DNA of 17,510 nt, taken from assembly GCA_029865405.1 (NCBI GenBank), contig JAOUGZ010000014.1, positions 1 through 17,510 of the forward strand, read 5' to 3'. Positions within the stretch are counted from its first letter, which is position 1, and each line of letters starts with the position of its first letter. This DNA is from Betaproteobacteria bacterium (GTDB taxonomy: Bacteria > Pseudomonadota > Gammaproteobacteria > Burkholderiales > SG8-39). Positions 6,830 to 15,029 of the stretch are shown piece by piece. The position numbers were made by a program, and so were the translations under genes. The notes under the pieces are model-generated. The model was not told where the DNA came from, did no database searches, and saw only the letters and a list, made by a program, of their open reading frames with translations.

Positions 6830-9102
6830 GCGAGGAAGTCCTCGAGCGCCCGTATCGGCGCGCGATCCTGGTACAGCATGTGCCGGCTGGCCTCCATCCG
6901 TCGCCTGATCTCGGCACGATAGCCGGCGTCCTGCGCCAGCCTCACGGCCAGGCCGACGTACTGCGCCTCGTCGGCGGCCACCAGTTCCGGCAGGCCGATG
7001 CGCTTCAGAATGCCGCTCGCCAGCCGACCGCGCAGGAAGCGCCCCTCGCGCGTCACGATCGGCAGCGCGCGTTCCACCGCCTGGAGCGCGGTATTGAAGC
7101 CGGAGAAGCCGATGGTGTCGAGGAAGACGTCGGCACTCCTTAGCAGTCCATAGAACGCGCTACGGGATTGCCAAGGCAGGAAGAGTGCGACGCGCGCGAA
7201 GTCCTGGCCACGGCTCGCGAAGGCAGCCACGAGGCGCTCGCGCAGCAAAGCCGACAGCGTGCGCGTGCGATGCTCGAAGAAGATCATCCGGCAGCGCCCC
7301 AGGCGCTGGGCGATGTCCGCAAGAACCCAATCGTGCTCGGGCGCGTACTTGAACGGGGTGCCCGGACAGACGAGCAGGGGTACGCCGGGCTCGAGGCCCC
7401 ACGCAGCTTTGTCCGCCGCAAGCGGCTGCAGATCGTCGGGTTGCACGTAGCAGCCGAGATTGGGCAGCGCGATCAGGCGCTCCGTGTAATGCTTTTGCGC
7501 CTCCGCGGGCTCGAGGGCTTCGGCCGACAGGTAGCAGTCGACGGTCGGCAATCCCGTCGTCTCCGGGTGTCCCCAGGACGCAGCCTGCACCGGCGCCAGG
7601 CGCAGGCTGGCGAGCTTCAGGCTCATCGGGTCCATGCCGATCTCGGGATAGATCAGCACGTCGGGTTGCGACTCGAGTATCGCATCGACCCATCGCCGCA
7701 ATCCTCCCGCGCCCTGCACAAATTGGGCGGCGCGCGACTTCGCGTACCGGGTCTCGTCATCCTCGGGCGACCCGAGGCAAAAGGCCGACAGCGCGAAGCG
7801 CTCGCGATCGAGCTGCTGAAACCAGCCCTTGACGATCGCGTTCCACACCGAGTGATTGCGGAAGTATTGCGACACGACGCCGACGCGCACCGGCCCTGGC
7901 GCGCGGCGCGGCGCCGGCACGAAACCCTGTCGCGATTGCCAGTCGGCCATCAGCCGCGCGCACAACCTGCCGTAGCGCCGCAGCAGCTCCCGGTTGTCCT
8001 CTTCCTGGTAGGCGAGCCAGAACGGCTGCGATATTCCGACGACGTTGTGGCCGTTGGCCGTGCGCCCCGGCTCGAACCAGCCGTCGAGCTCGTCCAGGTC
8101 TGCTGCGAAGCGCCTGCGCAGTCCGGCCAATTCATCGTCGGCCGCGCGCACCGCGGGGACGCCGCACATCAGCCGCACCCACCGCGCCTCGGCCGAATTC
8201 GGGCTGAGCGCGAGCGCGGCTTCGGCGTGCTCGAGGGCTTCGTGTCGCAGTCCCAGGTCATTCAGGACGTTCGCCAGGTTGATCTGCGCGTCGAGCATGC
8301 GCGGCTCGAGCGCGAGCGCTTTGCGAAAGCACTCCGCGGCCTCCTCCAGCCGGCCCGCGCCCGCAAATACGTTTCCCATGCCCAGGTGGGCGTCCGCGTA
8401 GTCCGGATTCAATTCCAGGGCGCGCGCCAGACAGGCCGCCGCGTCTCCCCACGCCCCGCGGTCCGCGAGCAGCTTGCCGAGCCGGTAATGCGCCTGCACA
8501 TTCGCCGGGTCCGCGGCTGCCGCACGCTGCAGGACCTGCTCCGCCTCGCGCGGGCGCCCGAGTCGCTCGAGCAGCATGCCGTAGTTGCGCAGCGCACCGG
8601 CATAAGCCGGGCGCAGGGTCACCGCGGACTCCAGGGCCGCGGCAGCCGAGCTCAGGTCGCCTCGGGCCTCGAGAATGCTGGCAAGCACCACCAGCGCCTC
8701 GGGAAAATCCGGTCGGGCGGCCAGCGCCGCACGCAGCAAGGCTTCCGCGCGCGGCGCGTCACCCTGCACGAACCGAGCCTTGCCGAGGTTGTAGCTCGCG
8801 TAGGCGCTGCCGGGGTCGATGGCCAGAGCGGCCTCATAGGCGTCGACCGCGGCGCTGACATCCCCGAGCGCCTCCAGGGCGATTCCCAGGTTGAGGTGCG
8901 AAGCGGCGTGGCTGGGCGCCGCGGCGACTGCATCCCGATAGAACCGGCAGGCTTCATCGACGCGTCCTTCGCGTTCCGCGGCGTTGCCGCGGGCAATGAG
9001 CGCTTCGGCACGCCGACGTGCGGCGCCAGCCGGAGCGTGGCCGCGGAACGTGAGCCGCTTCAGGAGCCCGCGTAGCCGCGCGGCCCACGGATTCCTATGC
9101 AT
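6817..9102 (-). CDS. TPR-containing O-GlcNAc transferase-like protein (SPINDLY family, GT41)
   Basis: A 761-residue protein without a signal peptide, predicted cytoplasmic. Eight consecutive 34-residue TPR units cover about residues 33-304 in register. The GT-B catalytic half follows (about 404-761), with a [10 protein letters not shown] block whose H417 aligns with the conserved histidine of OGT, a [13 protein letters not shown] block matching the GYPGTSG-type motif of the family, and a C-terminal [16 protein letters not shown]...[16 protein letters not shown] nucleotide-sugar region. The family moves a sugar from a UDP- or GDP-sugar to Ser/Thr of proteins; bacterial members are mostly uncharacterised. 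The gene is divergent from pilA across about 170 bases, and no clear ribosome binding site precedes its ATG. Context suggests a pilin or other surface-protein target, but that is inference. Confidence 0.88.
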   Translation of the reverse strand: MHRNPWAARLRGLLKRLTFRGHAPAGAARRRAEALIARGNAAEREGRVDEACRFYRDAVAAAPSHAASHLNLGIALEALGDVSAAVDAYEAALAIDPGSAYASYNLGKARFVQGDAPRAEALLRAALAARPDFPEALVVLASILEARGDLSSAAAALESAVTLRPAYAGALRNYGMLLERLGRPREAEQVLQRAAAADPANVQAHYRLGKLLADRGAWGDAAACLARALELNPDYADAHLGMGNVFAGAGRLEEAAECFRKALALEPRMLDAQINLANVLNDLGLRHEALEHAEAALALSPNSAEARWVRLMCGVPAVRAADDELAGLRRRFAADLDELDGWFEPGRTANGHNVVGISQPFWLAYQEEDNRELLRRYGRLCARLMADWQSRQGFVPAPRRAPGPVRVGVVSQYFRNHSVWNAIVKGWFQQLDRERFALSAFCLGSPEDDETRYAKSRAAQFVQGAGGLRRWVDAILESQPDVLIYPEIGMDPMSLKLASLRLAPVQAASWGHPETTGLPTVDCYLSAEALEPAEAQKHYTERLIALPNLGCYVQPDDLQPLAADKAAWGLEPGVPLLVCPGTPFKYAPEHDWVLADIAQRLGRCRMIFFEHRTRTLSALLRERLVAAFASRGQDFARVALFLPWQSRSAFYGLLRSADVFLDTIGFSGFNTALQAVERALPIVTREGRFLRGRLASGILKRIGLPELVAADEAQYVGLAVRLAQDAGYRAEIRRRMEASRHMLYQDRAPIRALEDFLAQGL

Positions 9103-9210
9103 CAGGACGCCGGGGACCGTCCGGGACCAAACCTGTCAGGCACGGACCATCCTGGGCACCTCCGGCGTCCGTTTCCCCCGGAATCCGTGCGGTACTTGGC
9201 ATTTATCCCC
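9103..9210. other. Divergent regulatory gap between GT41 gene and pilA promoter
   Basis: This gap holds the space where the enhancer-binding activator of the sigma-54 pilA promoter would be expected, together with the promoter of the divergent TPR glycosyltransferase gene. I see GC-rich sequence with short GGACC/GGTCC repeats near 9115-9130 but no convincing PilR box or sigma-70 promoter on either strand. Confidence 0.4.
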
Positions 9211-9226
9211 TTGGCACGCCGGTTGC
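9211..9226 (+). promoter_or_regulatory. Sigma-54 promoter of pilA
   Basis: TTGGCACG-N4-TTGC places GG (9213-9214, -24) and GC (9225-9226, -12) exactly 10 bases apart, matching the RpoN consensus TGGCACG-N4-TTGC fully. The predicted start near 9238 gives a leader of about 36 bases. In Pseudomonas and other bacteria pilA is RpoN-dependent and activated by the PilS/PilR two-component system, so the same is expected here. The activator site should lie between 9103 and 9205; I could not identify it with confidence. Confidence 0.9.
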
Positions 9227-9261
9227 TTGATCCTGGGCAGCGGCTCAGCCGCGATCACTTT

Positions 9262-9267
9262 AAGGAG
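9262..9267 (+). promoter_or_regulatory. Strong ribosome binding site of pilA
   Basis: AAGGAG lies 6 bases before the ATG at 9274, a full-strength Shine-Dalgarno site. It decides the start against upstream in-frame codons back to 9097, which would place non-pilin sequence ahead of the leader peptide and read through the promoter. Confidence 0.9.
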
Positions 9268-9273
9268 ATATGC

Positions 9274-9744
9274 ATGAAACGCCTGCAACAGGGCTTTACG
9301 CTGATCGAGTTGATGATCGTGGTTGCGATCATCGGCATTCTGGCCGCGGTGGCGCTCCCCGCGTACCAGGACTACACCATCCGGGCGAAGATGTCGGAAG
9401 TGCTGCTGGCCATGAGCTCCTGCCGAACCTCCATCACCGAAGTCTATCAAACGGGCGGCACGCCGCCGGGAGGCAGCAACTGGGGCTGCGAGGGCGGTAA
9501 CCTCTCGAAATACGTGGGCGCCATCGCCACCGACGACAACGGCAAGGTGACGGCGACGGTGACTGGCGTCTCCAACCTGGTCGACGGCAGCGTGGTGACC
9601 CTGGCGCCGCTGGTGGTGGACGCGGTGACGCTTGCGACGACCGCCAACATGGGCGAAGGCCTGTTCGGCTGGCGCTGCGGTTCGACCGTTGACGGTACGA
9701 ACGTCAGCGCGAAATACCTGCCGGGCTCCTGCCGCGGCAGCTGA
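9274..9744 (+). CDS. pilA: Type IVa major pilin PilA
   Basis: A 156-residue prepilin. The short basic leader MKRLQQG is followed by [25 protein letters not shown]; prepilin peptidase should cut after G7, leaving N-methyl-Phe1 and the conserved Glu5 (precursor E12), for a 149-residue mature pilin with the usual hydrophobic N-terminal helix. Four cysteines (C50, C72, C135, C153) allow two disulfides, the second closing the C-terminal D-region loop, as in Neisseria/Burkholderiales pilins. The protein ends CRGS, so the last residue is a serine; C-terminal Ser is the glycosylation site in Pseudomonas aeruginosa group I pilin (TfpO/PilO system). The gene is monocistronic by its signals: sigma-54 promoter, strong ribosome binding site and a strong terminator 21 bases after the stop. 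Length and composition are normal for a type IVa pilin. Confidence 0.96.
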   Translation: MKRLQQGFTLIELMIVVAIIGILAAVALPAYQDYTIRAKMSEVLLAMSSCRTSITEVYQTGGTPPGGSNWGCEGGNLSKYVGAIATDDNGKVTATVTGVSNLVDGSVVTLAPLVVDAVTLATTANMGEGLFGWRCGSTVDGTNVSAKYLPGSCRGS

Positions 9745-9765
9745 TCAGCGGTTAGCAGAAAAAAG

Positions 9766-9795
9766 AAGGGCGCCCTGCGGGGCGCCTTTTTTTTT
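9766..9795 (+). terminator. Rho-independent terminator after pilA
   Basis: Stem of 10 pairs: AAGGGCGCCC (9766-9775), loop TGCG (9776-9779), GGGCGCCTTT (9780-9789) with one G·U pair, followed by an uninterrupted run of nine T (9787-9795). This is a strong signal isolating pilA from the downstream glycosyltransferase gene, whose ATG begins only 6 bases after the T-run. Confidence 0.95.
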
Positions 9796-9801
9796 GGCAT
9801 C

Positions 9802-11406
9802 ATGCCTGCGATGCTGGCCTGGATTCGATCGGCGCTCGGCGCCGCAGCGCGACCCGCCGGCCAGCTCCTGTCCCAGGCGCAGGCCGCGTACGCGGCGGGA
9901 GCCCCGGACCGCGCGCGGCGGCTGGGCCTGCGACTGCTGCGCCGCTCGCCGCGCGACCCGCGCGCGCTTGAGCTCTTGGCGGCAATCGCGGCCGATGCGG
10001 GCAACACGGAGGAGGGACTGCAATGGGCGCGGCGCGCGCAGGCGGCCGATGCGGGCGCCGCCTCGCCGCACTATGTCATGGGGCGGCTGTGGCAGGAGGC
10101 GGGTCGCCTGACCGATGCGGAAGCGAGCTACCGCAGGGCGATCGCCTTGCAGTCCGATCATGCGCGCGCGCACAACAACCTTGGCTGCGTGTTGCACATG
10201 CAGGGCAAGTTGCAGGAGGCGCTTGCGGCGTACCGCAGGGCGCTCGACCTGGACCCGGGCTTGCCGCAGGCCAACCAGAACTACGCCTCGATCGTGCGCG
10301 ATGCGGGCGCGCTCGAGCGTGCGGTCACGGTCTATCTCCGGCATACCGCAGCACATCCGGACGATGCGATGGCGCTCAACGATCTCGGCAACGCGTACCG
10401 CGAGCTCGGGCGGTACCAGGATGCGTTGGCGGCGTTCGAGCGTGCTTTGGCGCTCGCGCCCGATCTCCCGCAGGCGCACTTCAGCCGGTCCTTCGTCTTG
10501 CTGCTGCTCGGAGAGTACCGCGCAGGCTGGCGCGAATACGAATGGCGCTGGCGCATCGGCGCGTTCAATGGCCCGATGCGCAGGTTTCGCCAGCCGGCCT
10601 GGGACGGTCGCCGGATCGAGCGTGGCACGCTCCTGTTGCATGCGGAACAAGGCCTCGGCGACACACTGCAGTTCGCGCGATATGCGCCGCTTGCCGCCGA
10701 GCGATGTGAGTCCGTGGCTCTCGAATGCCAGCCTGAGCTCGCAACCCTGTTGCGGGGCACGGCGGGCCTGGGGCGGGTGCTGGCGAAGGGCGAATCGTTG
10801 CCGCCATTCGTCGTCCACGCTCCACTGATGAGCCTGCCGGCGATTTTCGGCACCACGCTCGATGACATCCCCTGGCGTGGCCCCTACGTGGCTGCGGACC
10901 CGGAACGCGTCGCGGCGTGGCGCTCTGCCATCGCCGGGTCCGGCCTCAAGGTCGGCCTGGTATGGGCCGGTCGCCCGCAGCAGTGGGACGACCGCAAGCG
11001 TTCGCTATCGCTCGATCTGCTGGCGCCGCTGGCGCGGGTCCCCGGCGTCGACTTCTACAGCCTGCAGGTCGGGGCCGCGGCGGCGCAAGCCGCACGGCCG
11101 CCCGACTCCATGCGCCTGGTCGACCTGGCCGCGCGCATCAAGGATTTTTCCGACACCGCCGCCATCGCCGCCGGCCTCGATCTCGTGATTACCATCGACA
11201 CTTCGGTGGCGCACCTGGCGGGCGCGATGGGCGTCCCCGTGTGGGTTCTCGTCGCTTATGCGCCCGACTGGCGCTATCACCTCGAGCGCGACGACCAGCC
11301 GTGGTACCCGAGCATGCGGCTCTTTCGCCAGGAGCGAGACGGCGACTGGTCCGGAGCGATCGCGCGAGTGGCCGAGGCGCTCGCGCGTCGCGCCGTGCCA
11401 GAGTAG
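9802..11406 (+). CDS. TPR protein with GT9-like glycosyltransferase C-terminal domain
   Basis: A 534-residue predicted cytoplasmic protein. TPR-type helical repeats run from about residue 20 to 235, then a linker with EYEWRWR leads to a GT-B-like domain. Recognisable blocks are LLHAEQGLGDTLQFARY (278-294), VGLVWAGRP (384-392) and IDTSVAHLAGAMGVPVWVL (465-483), the last resembling the nucleotide-sugar-binding end of heptosyltransferase-type GT9 enzymes. Such TPR-GT9 proteins are common next to surface glycosylation genes but mostly uncharacterised. Start is ambiguous: ATG at 9802 or 9811, neither with a Shine-Dalgarno site, because the pilA terminator occupies that space. Expression may depend on terminator read-through, an unrecognised promoter, or a later start. 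It converges with the following - strand gene, leaving a 10-base gap. Confidence 0.82.
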   Translation: MPAMLAWIRSALGAAARPAGQLLSQAQAAYAAGAPDRARRLGLRLLRRSPRDPRALELLAAIAADAGNTEEGLQWARRAQAADAGAASPHYVMGRLWQEAGRLTDAEASYRRAIALQSDHARAHNNLGCVLHMQGKLQEALAAYRRALDLDPGLPQANQNYASIVRDAGALERAVTVYLRHTAAHPDDAMALNDLGNAYRELGRYQDALAAFERALALAPDLPQAHFSRSFVLLLLGEYRAGWREYEWRWRIGAFNGPMRRFRQPAWDGRRIERGTLLLHAEQGLGDTLQFARYAPLAAERCESVALECQPELATLLRGTAGLGRVLAKGESLPPFVVHAPLMSLPAIFGTTLDDIPWRGPYVAADPERVAAWRSAIAGSGLKVGLVWAGRPQQWDDRKRSLSLDLLAPLARVPGVDFYSLQVGAAAAQAARPPDSMRLVDLAARIKDFSDTAAIAAGLDLVITIDTSVAHLAGAMGVPVWVLVAYAPDWRYHLERDDQPWYPSMRLFRQERDGDWSGAIARVAEALARRAVPE

Positions 11407-11416
11407 CGGAGCACGG

Positions 11417-13063
11417 TCAGCCGCACGCCGGCGGTCTTCTTCTCGCCCCGGGCGCCTGCAGGCGCTGCAGTTCGATCAGTCCGCCGCCATAGCCGAGCGC
11501 TTGCGCTCGCCGGTAGCTCGCTTCGGCATCTTCGTTGCGCCCCAGGCACTCGAGCGCCAGGCCGAGGCGGTGGTGCATGATGGCGCTCCCGGGCTCGAGC
11601 GCGAGCGCGCGATTCAGATGCTCCGTGGCACGCGCGTATTCGTGCATCTGCAGATGGACGACACCACGTGCGTAGACGCATTGCACGGTCTTCGGATAGA
11701 GCCGCATGCAGCGCTCGGTTGCGGCGATGGCCTTGTCGGGCTGGCCGGCGTACAGATACTCGCGGCCGAGGCTGTAGAGGGTGCGGGATCCCCAGGGCAC
11801 GGGGCGGTCGGGCAGCTTCGCTGCGGCGTCTTCCCACAGGCGCAGGGGGTCTGAGAACGTGACCAGGCGCGCATGCGCCGCGTAGCCCAGGATTGCGCAT
11901 GCCAGTGCGCCTGCGGCGATCACGCCCGGGCGTGTCAGGCGCGACAAGATGGCTACCCCGATGCAGAGCACGCCGGGCCCCCAGAGATAGCTGCGATACA
12001 GCACGAAGGGTTCCTGGAATCGCACGGCGGCGAATTCCACAATGAACAGGAGCCAGGCGTAGAGCAGGCCGAACCCCGCAAGGCTTGCAGCCCCGCGCCG
12101 TAGGAGCAACCAGACGCCGAGCCCGCCGGTTGCCGCGAAAGCGGCGATCTTCGCCGCGATCCAACCGGCACTCCAGCCTGCAACGAAATCCACGCGCACG
12201 TCGATCGACATCGCCGCAGGGCTGGGCCACAGCCACGCGCCGAGGTATTGGAAGAAAAGGCCCGCCTGCGTCACCGCGCTGAGCGCCAGTGAGCGCTGCA
12301 GGATGTCCTCTCCCGAGGCCGCACTCACCTGCTCGGCAATGGCGCCGACGCCTTCTTCGTAGACGCCGCCGATTACGCCCAGGCTGCGCAGCGTGACGAA
12401 CAGGGCCGCCGGTGCGCAGGCGGCAAGGTAGATCGCGGCGTGCCTCAGGGCGAAGCGTCTCGCGGTTCCCGCAAGCACCAGCGCCGGCAAGATCGCCGCC
12501 GGCAGCAGCACGGCATGCTCCTTGGAAAGGACCGCCAGCGTGTACAGGAGCGCCGCCGTGATCGCGTCGGCATGGCTGCCGCGGCGCACGCCACGCAGGA
12601 AAAGGACGGCCGAGAGCAGTCCGAACAGCGTTGCCATGACGATGCTGCGCTGGACCAGATACGCGGCCCCGTACACGGCCACGGGATGCAGGGCGAAGGC
12701 TGCCGCGCCGATGCCGGCGCGCAGTGCGAAATCGCGTTCGTCCGCCGGGCGCAGCGTCGTCCTCTGCAAGTCGAGCAGCAGCTTGTACAGCGCGAGCGCG
12801 ACACCGATATGCAAAATCAGGCTGATCACGCGATGGGCAACGATACTGCCCGACAGCACCTGGGTGATGGTGAGCGAGAAGTACGGTGGCAGCCTCAGGT
12901 CGAGTCCGAGAGGATGCGTCGCGTAGTAGGCGAATCGTCGGCCGGAGAAGAAGATCTTGTCGTCGAACACCAGCGGATTGCCCAGGAACGGCCCATACAG
13001 GACGGCGGCGAGCGCCGCGATGGCGAGGGCGAACGTTGCGTGCAGGAGCGTCGCGCGGCTCAT
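11417..13063 (-). CDS. Multi-pass GT-C-like membrane protein with C-terminal TPRs (TMTC-like)
   Basis: A 548-residue integral membrane protein. Helices are evident near residues 8-27, 76-96, 114-134, 142-157, 167-198, 208-227, 257-280, 295-320, 326-345, 357-374 and 380-396; about three TPR units follow at 425-522, probably on the side opposite the cytoplasm. An NPLVFDD motif (D34-D35) after the first helix fits the catalytic acidic pair in the first loop of GT-C enzymes, and VQRSIVMATLFGLLS and SKEHAVLLP resemble blocks seen in TMTC-type O-mannosyltransferases. The expected role is sugar transfer from a lipid-linked donor to an exported protein; donor and target are unknown. Its ATG overlaps the stop of the MacB-type permease (ATGA), so translation is coupled to the moaC/mac operon, while it also lies close to pilA. 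A GT-C role is family-level inference. Confidence 0.75.
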   Translation of the reverse strand: MSRATLLHATFALAIAALAAVLYGPFLGNPLVFDDKIFFSGRRFAYYATHPLGLDLRLPPYFSLTITQVLSGSIVAHRVISLILHIGVALALYKLLLDLQRTTLRPADERDFALRAGIGAAAFALHPVAVYGAAYLVQRSIVMATLFGLLSAVLFLRGVRRGSHADAITAALLYTLAVLSKEHAVLLPAAILPALVLAGTARRFALRHAAIYLAACAPAALFVTLRSLGVIGGVYEEGVGAIAEQVSAASGEDILQRSLALSAVTQAGLFFQYLGAWLWPSPAAMSIDVRVDFVAGWSAGWIAAKIAAFAATGGLGVWLLLRRGAASLAGFGLLYAWLLFIVEFAAVRFQEPFVLYRSYLWGPGVLCIGVAILSRLTRPGVIAAGALACAILGYAAHARLVTFSDPLRLWEDAAAKLPDRPVPWGSRTLYSLGREYLYAGQPDKAIAATERCMRLYPKTVQCVYARGVVHLQMHEYARATEHLNRALALEPGSAIMHHRLGLALECLGRNEDAEASYRRAQALGYGGGLIELQRLQAPGARRRPPACG

Positions 13064-14292
13064 TCAAAACGCAGTGCTTCCACCGGATTGAGCCGCGCCG
13101 CCTTGCGCGCCGGGTAGAAACCGAAAAACACGCCGATGACGAATGCGAAGACCACCGCCAGCGCCACCGCCCCGCCCGGCAGCACCACCTGCCAGCCGGC
13201 CAGCCGGGCCACGGCCATCGCGCCGCCAATGCCGGCGAGCGCGCCCACCAGGCCGCCGATCAGCGACAGCGTAACGGCCTCGACCAGGAACTGGCCCAGG
13301 ATGTCGCGGGTGCGCGCGCCGAGCGCCATGCGCAGCCCGATCTCGCGCGTGCGCTCGGTGACCGACACCAGCATGATGTTCATGATGCCGATGCCGCCGA
13401 CCACCAGCGACACGGAGGCCACCGCCGCGAGCAGCAGGGCGAGCACGCGGCTCGAGGCCTCCTGCGCCGCCATGAACTCGGCCAGGTTGCGCAGCGAAAA
13501 GTCGTCCTCGGCGCCCGGCTGCAGGCGGTGCCGCTGCCGCAGCAGATCGCGCACCTGCGCCTCGACTTTTCGCGTGTCGTAGCCATCGGCCACCTTGACC
13601 CAGATCGTGCTGACCGCGCGCTGCTTGGCGAGGCTGGCGGATCCCAGGACGCGGCTGCGCGCCGTCGCGATTGGCACCAGGATGACGTCGTCCTGATCGG
13701 TGCCCATCATGCTCTGCCCCTTGGTTTCGAGAACCCCGACAACGGTGAAGGGGACGCGCTTGATGCGCACCACCTGACCCATGGCATCGGCGTTTCCGAA
13801 CAATTGCCGCACCACGGTCTGCCCGACGACGGCGACCTTGCCCGCTCCCGACATCTCGGCGGGCTCGAAGATGCGGCCCGCTTCCAGGCTCCATTGCCGC
13901 ACCTCCAGGTACTCCGGCGTGGTGCCATAGATCTGCGTCGCCCAGTTGCTGTTGCCCCAGATCACCTGCGCGCCGCCACGCAGCGCCGGCGCCGCGCGGG
14001 CTTCCTGGATCTCCCGGTTGATGGCAATCGCATCTTCCTCCGACAGCGTGTAGTTGGAGCCCACGCCGAGGCGCACGCCGCCCTGGGTGCGCGCGCCCGA
14101 GAGGATGAGCAGCAGATTGGCGCCGAGCGAGCGGATCTGCTCCTCGACCCGCGCTTGCGCGCCCGCGCCCACGGCGATCATGACGATCACCGCCGCGACG
14201 CCGATGATGATGCCCAGCATGGTAAGCGCGCTGCGCAGCTTGTTCACCGCCAGCGCACGCAGCGCCACGCGCAGGAGCGCGCCAAGGCTCAT
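13060..14292 (-). CDS. MacB-type ABC transporter permease
   Basis: A 410-residue inner-membrane permease of the MacB/FtsX superfamily. One N-terminal helix (about 20-43, in [15 protein letters not shown]) is followed by a large periplasmic domain (about 46-275) and three helices (about 282-306, 335-358, 370-393). Signature stretches are [22 protein letters not shown] in the coupling region and [21 protein letters not shown] at the C-terminus. In E. coli the ATPase and permease are one protein (MacB); here they are separate genes overlapping by four bases (ATGA at 14292-14289). With the adaptor it should form a mechanotransmission-type efflux pump needing a TolC-like outer membrane channel, which is not in the window. 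The substrate is unknown; family members export macrolides, peptides, siderophores or lipoproteins. Confidence 0.92.
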   Translation of the reverse strand: MSLGALLRVALRALAVNKLRSALTMLGIIIGVAAVIVMIAVGAGAQARVEEQIRSLGANLLLILSGARTQGGVRLGVGSNYTLSEEDAIAINREIQEARAAPALRGGAQVIWGNSNWATQIYGTTPEYLEVRQWSLEAGRIFEPAEMSGAGKVAVVGQTVVRQLFGNADAMGQVVRIKRVPFTVVGVLETKGQSMMGTDQDDVILVPIATARSRVLGSASLAKQRAVSTIWVKVADGYDTRKVEAQVRDLLRQRHRLQPGAEDDFSLRNLAEFMAAQEASSRVLALLLAAVASVSLVVGGIGIMNIMLVSVTERTREIGLRMALGARTRDILGQFLVEAVTLSLIGGLVGALAGIGGAMAVARLAGWQVVLPGGAVALAVVFAFVIGVFFGFYPARKAARLNPVEALRFE

Positions 14293-15029
14293 GCGGCCGC
14301 CGCCGATTCGTGCGCCAGCAGGCGCCCCGCGTCCGCGGGCACGGCATTGCCCTCATCGGCGATCACGCGGCCGTCGAGGAAGCGCAGCACGCGCCGCGCA
14401 AATCGCGCCACATCCGCTTCGTGCGTGACCAGCAGCACGGTCATGCCCTGCCGATTGAGCGCCTGGAACAGCGCCATGATCTCCAGGCTGGTGCGCGAAT
14501 CGAGGGCGCCGGTCGGCTCGTCGGCGAGGATCAGCACCGGGCGCGTCACCAGGGCGCGCGCAATGGCGACTCGCTGTTGCTGGCCGCCGGAGAGCTGCTG
14601 CGGCAGGTGGTGCGCGCGCTCGGCGAGGCCGACGCGCGCCAGCATCTCGAGTGCGCGCTCGCGCCTGGATCGCGCGGCGGTGCCCGCATAGAGCAGGGGC
14701 AGTTCGACGTTCTCCAGCGCACTGGTGCGAGCCAGCAAGTTGAAGCTCTGGAACACGAAGCCGATACTGCGATTGCGTACCGCCGCCAGGGCGTCATCGG
14801 CCAGCGCAGACACCGGTTGCCCGTCGAGCCAGTACTCGCCCGCGCTCGGCCGGTCCAGGCAGCCGAGCAGGTTCATGAAAGTGGACTTGCCCGAGCCCGA
14901 GGGCCCCATTACGGCCAGGCATTCGCCGCGTTCGATTTCGACGCTGACCCCGGCCAGCGCGTGGATTTCGTTGTCGCCGACGCGGTAGACCTTTTCCACG
15001 TCGCGCGTGCGGATCAGCGCCGCCCCCAT
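14289..15029 (-). CDS. MacB/LolD-type ABC transporter ATPase
   Basis: A 246-residue nucleotide-binding subunit. Walker A is GPSGSGKST (42-50), Q-loop Q94 (VFQSFNLL), ABC signature LSGGQQQR (146-153), Walker B LILADE (166-171) with the D-loop ALD following, and switch H203 (VTHEAD). All catalytic elements are intact. The ATG at 15029 is chosen because it overlaps the adaptor's stop by one base (TGATG) and starts just ahead of the first beta strand; the open frame continues to 16616 only as a shadow of the adaptor gene. The downstream permease start overlaps this stop, so adaptor, ATPase and permease are translationally coupled and should be made in balanced amounts. Confidence 0.93.
   Translation of the reverse strand: MGAALIRTRDVEKVYRVGDNEIHALAGVSVEIERGECLAVMGPSGSGKSTFMNLLGCLDRPSAGEYWLDGQPVSALADDALAAVRNRSIGFVFQSFNLLARTSALENVELPLLYAGTAARSRRERALEMLARVGLAERAHHLPQQLSGGQQQRVAIARALVTRPVLILADEPTGALDSRTSLEIMALFQALNRQGMTVLLVTHEADVARFARRVLRFLDGRVIADEGNAVPADAGRLLAHESAAAA

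Noticed and set aside
7168..9075. 635-codon + strand open frame across the GT41-type gene
   Set aside because: Shadow of the TPR/GT41 gene; the translation has no domain and the opposite strand shows eight in-register TPRs.
9195..9202. Second TTGGCA copy as an alternative sigma-54 -24 element
   Set aside because: No GC-containing -12 element lies at the required 10-base spacing downstream.
9097..9273. Upstream extension of the pilin frame
   Set aside because: It would read through the sigma-54 promoter and place about 59 residues before a canonical prepilin leader; the AAGGAG site fixes the start at 9274.
12886..14691. 601-codon + strand open frame across the TMTC-like gene, permease and ATPase
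   Set aside because: It spans the junctions of three well-supported - strand genes and its translation is a His/Arg/Asp-rich shadow.
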